6,321 bases of DNA from Dehalococcoidia bacterium. GTDB lineage: Bacteria; Chloroflexota; Dehalococcoidia; Tepidiformales; Tepidiformaceae. The stretch covers positions 1-6,321 of the forward strand of contig SLAK01000288.1 of assembly GCA_007126855.1 (NCBI GenBank), given 5' to 3'. Every line of letters begins with the position of its first letter. The first letter of the stretch is position 1. Shown in pieces: positions 5,003 through 6,321 of the stretch. The position numbers and the translations under genes were made by a program. Under the pieces are notes generated by a model that had not been told where the DNA came from, searched no databases, and saw only the letters and a program-made list of their open reading frames with translations.

Positions 5003-5458
5003 GTGACAGAACCTGAAGAGAGTCTGATAACCGACGAACATCGCGCCGCGATCGGCGTGAAGAGCGAGCTTGCGCCCTTCGTCTTGCGCGAAGAGGATGT
5101 GCGCCGCATGCGCGACATGCTGGGCGACAAGGACCCGCGCTACGCCGACGGCACCGGCATCGCGCCGCCGTATGTGCTGTCCGGCTTACGATCGCGGCCG
5201 GACCGGAACATCGTGCCCCAGGTCCTTCCGCGGGGCATCCTCACGCAGCTCGAATGGCGCTTTTTCAAGCCGCTTCGCATCGGCTCCGAGCTGAAAGCTG
5301 TCGCGAGCGTCATCGATATCCGCGACCGGCTGGGCGGCCGCTACGGCTATAGCGTGCTCGTGATGAGCCAGACCGAATACCTGGACGAAGACGGCGAAGT
5401 GGTCGCCGCTTCCATCCAGACCGGCACCCAGTTCGACCCGGAGATGTCCCGTTCATGA
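5003..5458 (+). CDS. FAS1-like/MaoC N-terminal-type hotdog protein (HadA-like subunit)
   Basis: A 151-residue hotdog-fold protein of the MaoC-like dehydratase N-terminal type, related to the non-catalytic HadA-like halves of heterodimeric (R)-3-hydroxyacyl dehydratases/enoyl-CoA hydratases. The start is GTG 5003 with GGGAG six bases upstream; it gives MTEPEESLI with the usual family length. Recognisable parts are LAPFVLREEDVRRMRDMLGDKDPRYAD (24-49), IAPPYVLSG (53-61), which follows the family's 'APP' turn, LEWRFFKPLRIGSELKAVASVIDIRDR (83-109) and the final strands. The motif G-D-x-[ND]-P-x-H reads GDKDPRY, so Asp42 is kept but the catalytic His is Tyr47, as expected for a HadA-like structural partner. 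It overlaps the next gene by four bases (ATGA), implying coupled translation and a heterodimer. The substrate is unknown. Confidence 0.85.
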   Translation: MTEPEESLITDEHRAAIGVKSELAPFVLREEDVRRMRDMLGDKDPRYADGTGIAPPYVLSGLRSRPDRNIVPQVLPRGILTQLEWRFFKPLRIGSELKAVASVIDIRDRLGGRYGYSVLVMSQTEYLDEDGEVVAASIQTGTQFDPEMSRS

Positions 5459-5883
5459 CCGTACGCTATTTCGAAGATGTATCCGTGGACGAAGAACTCG
5501 AACCCCACGAGGAGTTGCCCACCGAAGACAAGGCCATCGACTTCTTCGGCCGGAACAACCCCATGAACCCGGCCTTCGCCGACGCCGAAATGGGCAAAAA
5601 GCAGGGGTTCGGCGGGGCACTGGTGCCCGGCGTGCTGAAAATGGCGTGGATTACGCATTATGTGAACGAGTGGGCTGGCCACGAGGCCACCGTCAAAAGC
5701 GTGCGCGTCGCCTTCCGACGGCCCGACGTCGCGGGGAAGCCGCTGGTCATAGCCGGCCGCGTGGTCGACAAGCGCCAGGAGGAAGGCGAGAACATCGTCG
5801 AACTGGAGTGCGTCACGCTGGCCGATGGGCAGCCCTCGGTCCGCGCGAACGTGCAGGTTGCGATGCCTTCGCGCAACGCGTAG
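5455..5883 (+). CDS. MaoC-like hotdog protein, catalytic dyad missing
   Basis: A 142-residue MaoC/(R)-specific enoyl-CoA hydratase-like hotdog protein, the second half of the pair. The ATG at 5455 overlaps the previous stop as ATGA. Family features are FEDVSVDEELEP at the N-terminus, a central helix ending GFGGALVPGVLKMAW (51-65), KSVRVAFRRPDVAGKPLVIAGRVVDKR (81-107) and closing strands. In active hydratases the motif is G-D-x-N-P-x-H; here it is G32-R-N-N-P-M-N38, so both the catalytic Asp and His are replaced (Arg33 and Asn38). In a HadAB-type dimer this subunit would be expected to supply the active site, yet the partner lacks the His too. It may use other residues, act as a thioester-binding or thioesterase-like protein, or be inactive. 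Fold assignment is firm; reaction is uncertain. Confidence 0.85.
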   Translation: MTVRYFEDVSVDEELEPHEELPTEDKAIDFFGRNNPMNPAFADAEMGKKQGFGGALVPGVLKMAWITHYVNEWAGHEATVKSVRVAFRRPDVAGKPLVIAGRVVDKRQEEGENIVELECVTLADGQPSVRANVQVAMPSRNA

Positions 5884-5914
5884 CTGTTCAGTAGCGGCCA
5901 CCCCCTGGCCTCTC

Positions 5915-5920
5915 TAGAAT
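5915..5920 (+). promoter_or_regulatory. -10 box (TAGAAT) for a probably leaderless CoA-transferase mRNA
   Basis: TAGAAT ends six bases before ATG 5927. A start site seven bases past the -10 falls on the A of the ATG, and no Shine-Dalgarno sequence precedes that ATG. This is the usual layout of leaderless genes. I see no clear -35 box. Confidence 0.5.
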
Positions 5921-5926
5921 CGCCGC

Positions 5927-6321
5927 ATGACCTATGCGCTCGACGGCATCCGCGTCCTTGAGATTGGGACTTTCGTCTCGGCCCCGTATTGCGGCAAGCT
6001 CTTTGCCGGCTACGGGGCCGAGGTGATCAAGGTCGAACCACCGGGCGGCGACATCGCCCGGGCCCACGGCCCCTTCCGGGATGAGACGCCTCACCCGGAG
6101 ACCAGCGCTCTCTATCTTTACCTCAATACCGGCAAGAAGTCGGTCGAACTCGATCTACGCGCCCCCGCCGGACTGGAAGCGTTCTTCCGGCTCGTCGAAC
6201 AGTCCGATGTAGTCATCGAGAACTTCCGGCCGTCGGACCTGCAGGCGCTGGGCATCACCTACGGGCGGCTACGCGAGATCAACCCGCGCATCGTGCTGAT
6301 CTCCATCACGGCCTTTGGCCA
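5927..6321 (+). CDS. CaiB/BaiF family III CoA-transferase, N-terminal part (cut by right edge)
   Basis: The first 131 residues of a family III CoA-transferase, which moves CoA between carboxylic acids in the cytoplasm. The typical opening is present: LDGIRVLEIGTFVSAPYCGKLFAGYGAEVIKVEPPGGD (5-42), then NTGKKSVELDL (67-77), SDVVIENFRPSDLQALGI (93-110), the nucleotide-binding-side strands, and NPRIVLISITAFG at the edge. The catalytic Asp (around residue 170 in formyl-CoA transferase) lies beyond the window, so activity cannot be judged. ATG 5927 is chosen because the family begins a few residues before LDGIRVL; it lacks a Shine-Dalgarno site but has TAGAAT just upstream. It follows the hotdog pair by 43 bases on the same strand and probably activates or shuttles the pathway's acid as a CoA thioester. 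Substrate cannot be read from the sequence. Confidence 0.93.
   Translation, partial: MTYALDGIRVLEIGTFVSAPYCGKLFAGYGAEVIKVEPPGGDIARAHGPFRDETPHPETSALYLYLNTGKKSVELDLRAPAGLEAFFRLVEQSDVVIENFRPSDLQALGITYGRLREINPRIVLISITAFG

Overview
The window is high-GC bacterial DNA (about 65-70% G+C by eye in the genes, about 57% by hand count over the first 240 bases and about 35% at 361-400). Strong Shine-Dalgarno sites, Tat- and Sec-type secreted proteins with acidic Pro/Asp/Glu linkers, and acyl-CoA metabolism genes suggest a free-living monoderm-like bacterium. My best guess is Chloroflexota (Dehalococcoidia/Tepidiformia-like) with Actinomycetota as the alternative. This is inference from gene style; no marker gene is present.

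Left part (1-1767), all on the minus strand: the start of a small secreted protein running off the left edge, then a DUF4258/DUF2283 pair resembling a toxin-antitoxin module, then a secreted protein with a C-terminal CxxGGW...NQGQC motif. Two copies (62 of 64 bases identical) of a two-hairpin element lie downstream of the DUF2283 gene and of the CxxGGW protein gene, where they look like terminators. The DUF4258 gene appears to have lost a normal start codon and perhaps its last beta-strand.

Middle (1768-4035): a divergent intergenic region with a 9-bp inverted repeat, then a large plus-strand Tat-exported zinc amidase of the peptidoglycan-recognition-protein family with all expected zinc ligands and two C-terminal beta-sandwich modules. 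It ends in a clear rho-independent terminator, next to a heptanucleotide tandem repeat that reaches the stop codon of the convergent gene.

Right part (4036-6321): an acyl-CoA metabolism cluster. A minus-strand 3-hydroxyacyl-CoA dehydrogenase is divergent from two translationally coupled hotdog-fold (MaoC/FAS1-like) proteins, followed by a family III (CaiB/BaiF) CoA-transferase cut by the right edge. CoA transfer, hydration/dehydration and 3-hydroxyacyl oxidation would fit one CoA-thioester pathway, but neither hotdog protein shows the usual Asp/His catalytic pair. The CoA-transferase is preceded by a TAGAAT box so close to its ATG that a leaderless mRNA is likely.

I see no tRNA, rRNA, CRISPR array, transposase or phage gene. 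The most unusual items are the dual-hairpin repeat, the two heptamer arrays, the apparently decaying DUF4258/DUF2283 module and the hotdog pair without a catalytic dyad. I do not see convincing evidence of a wholly new system.
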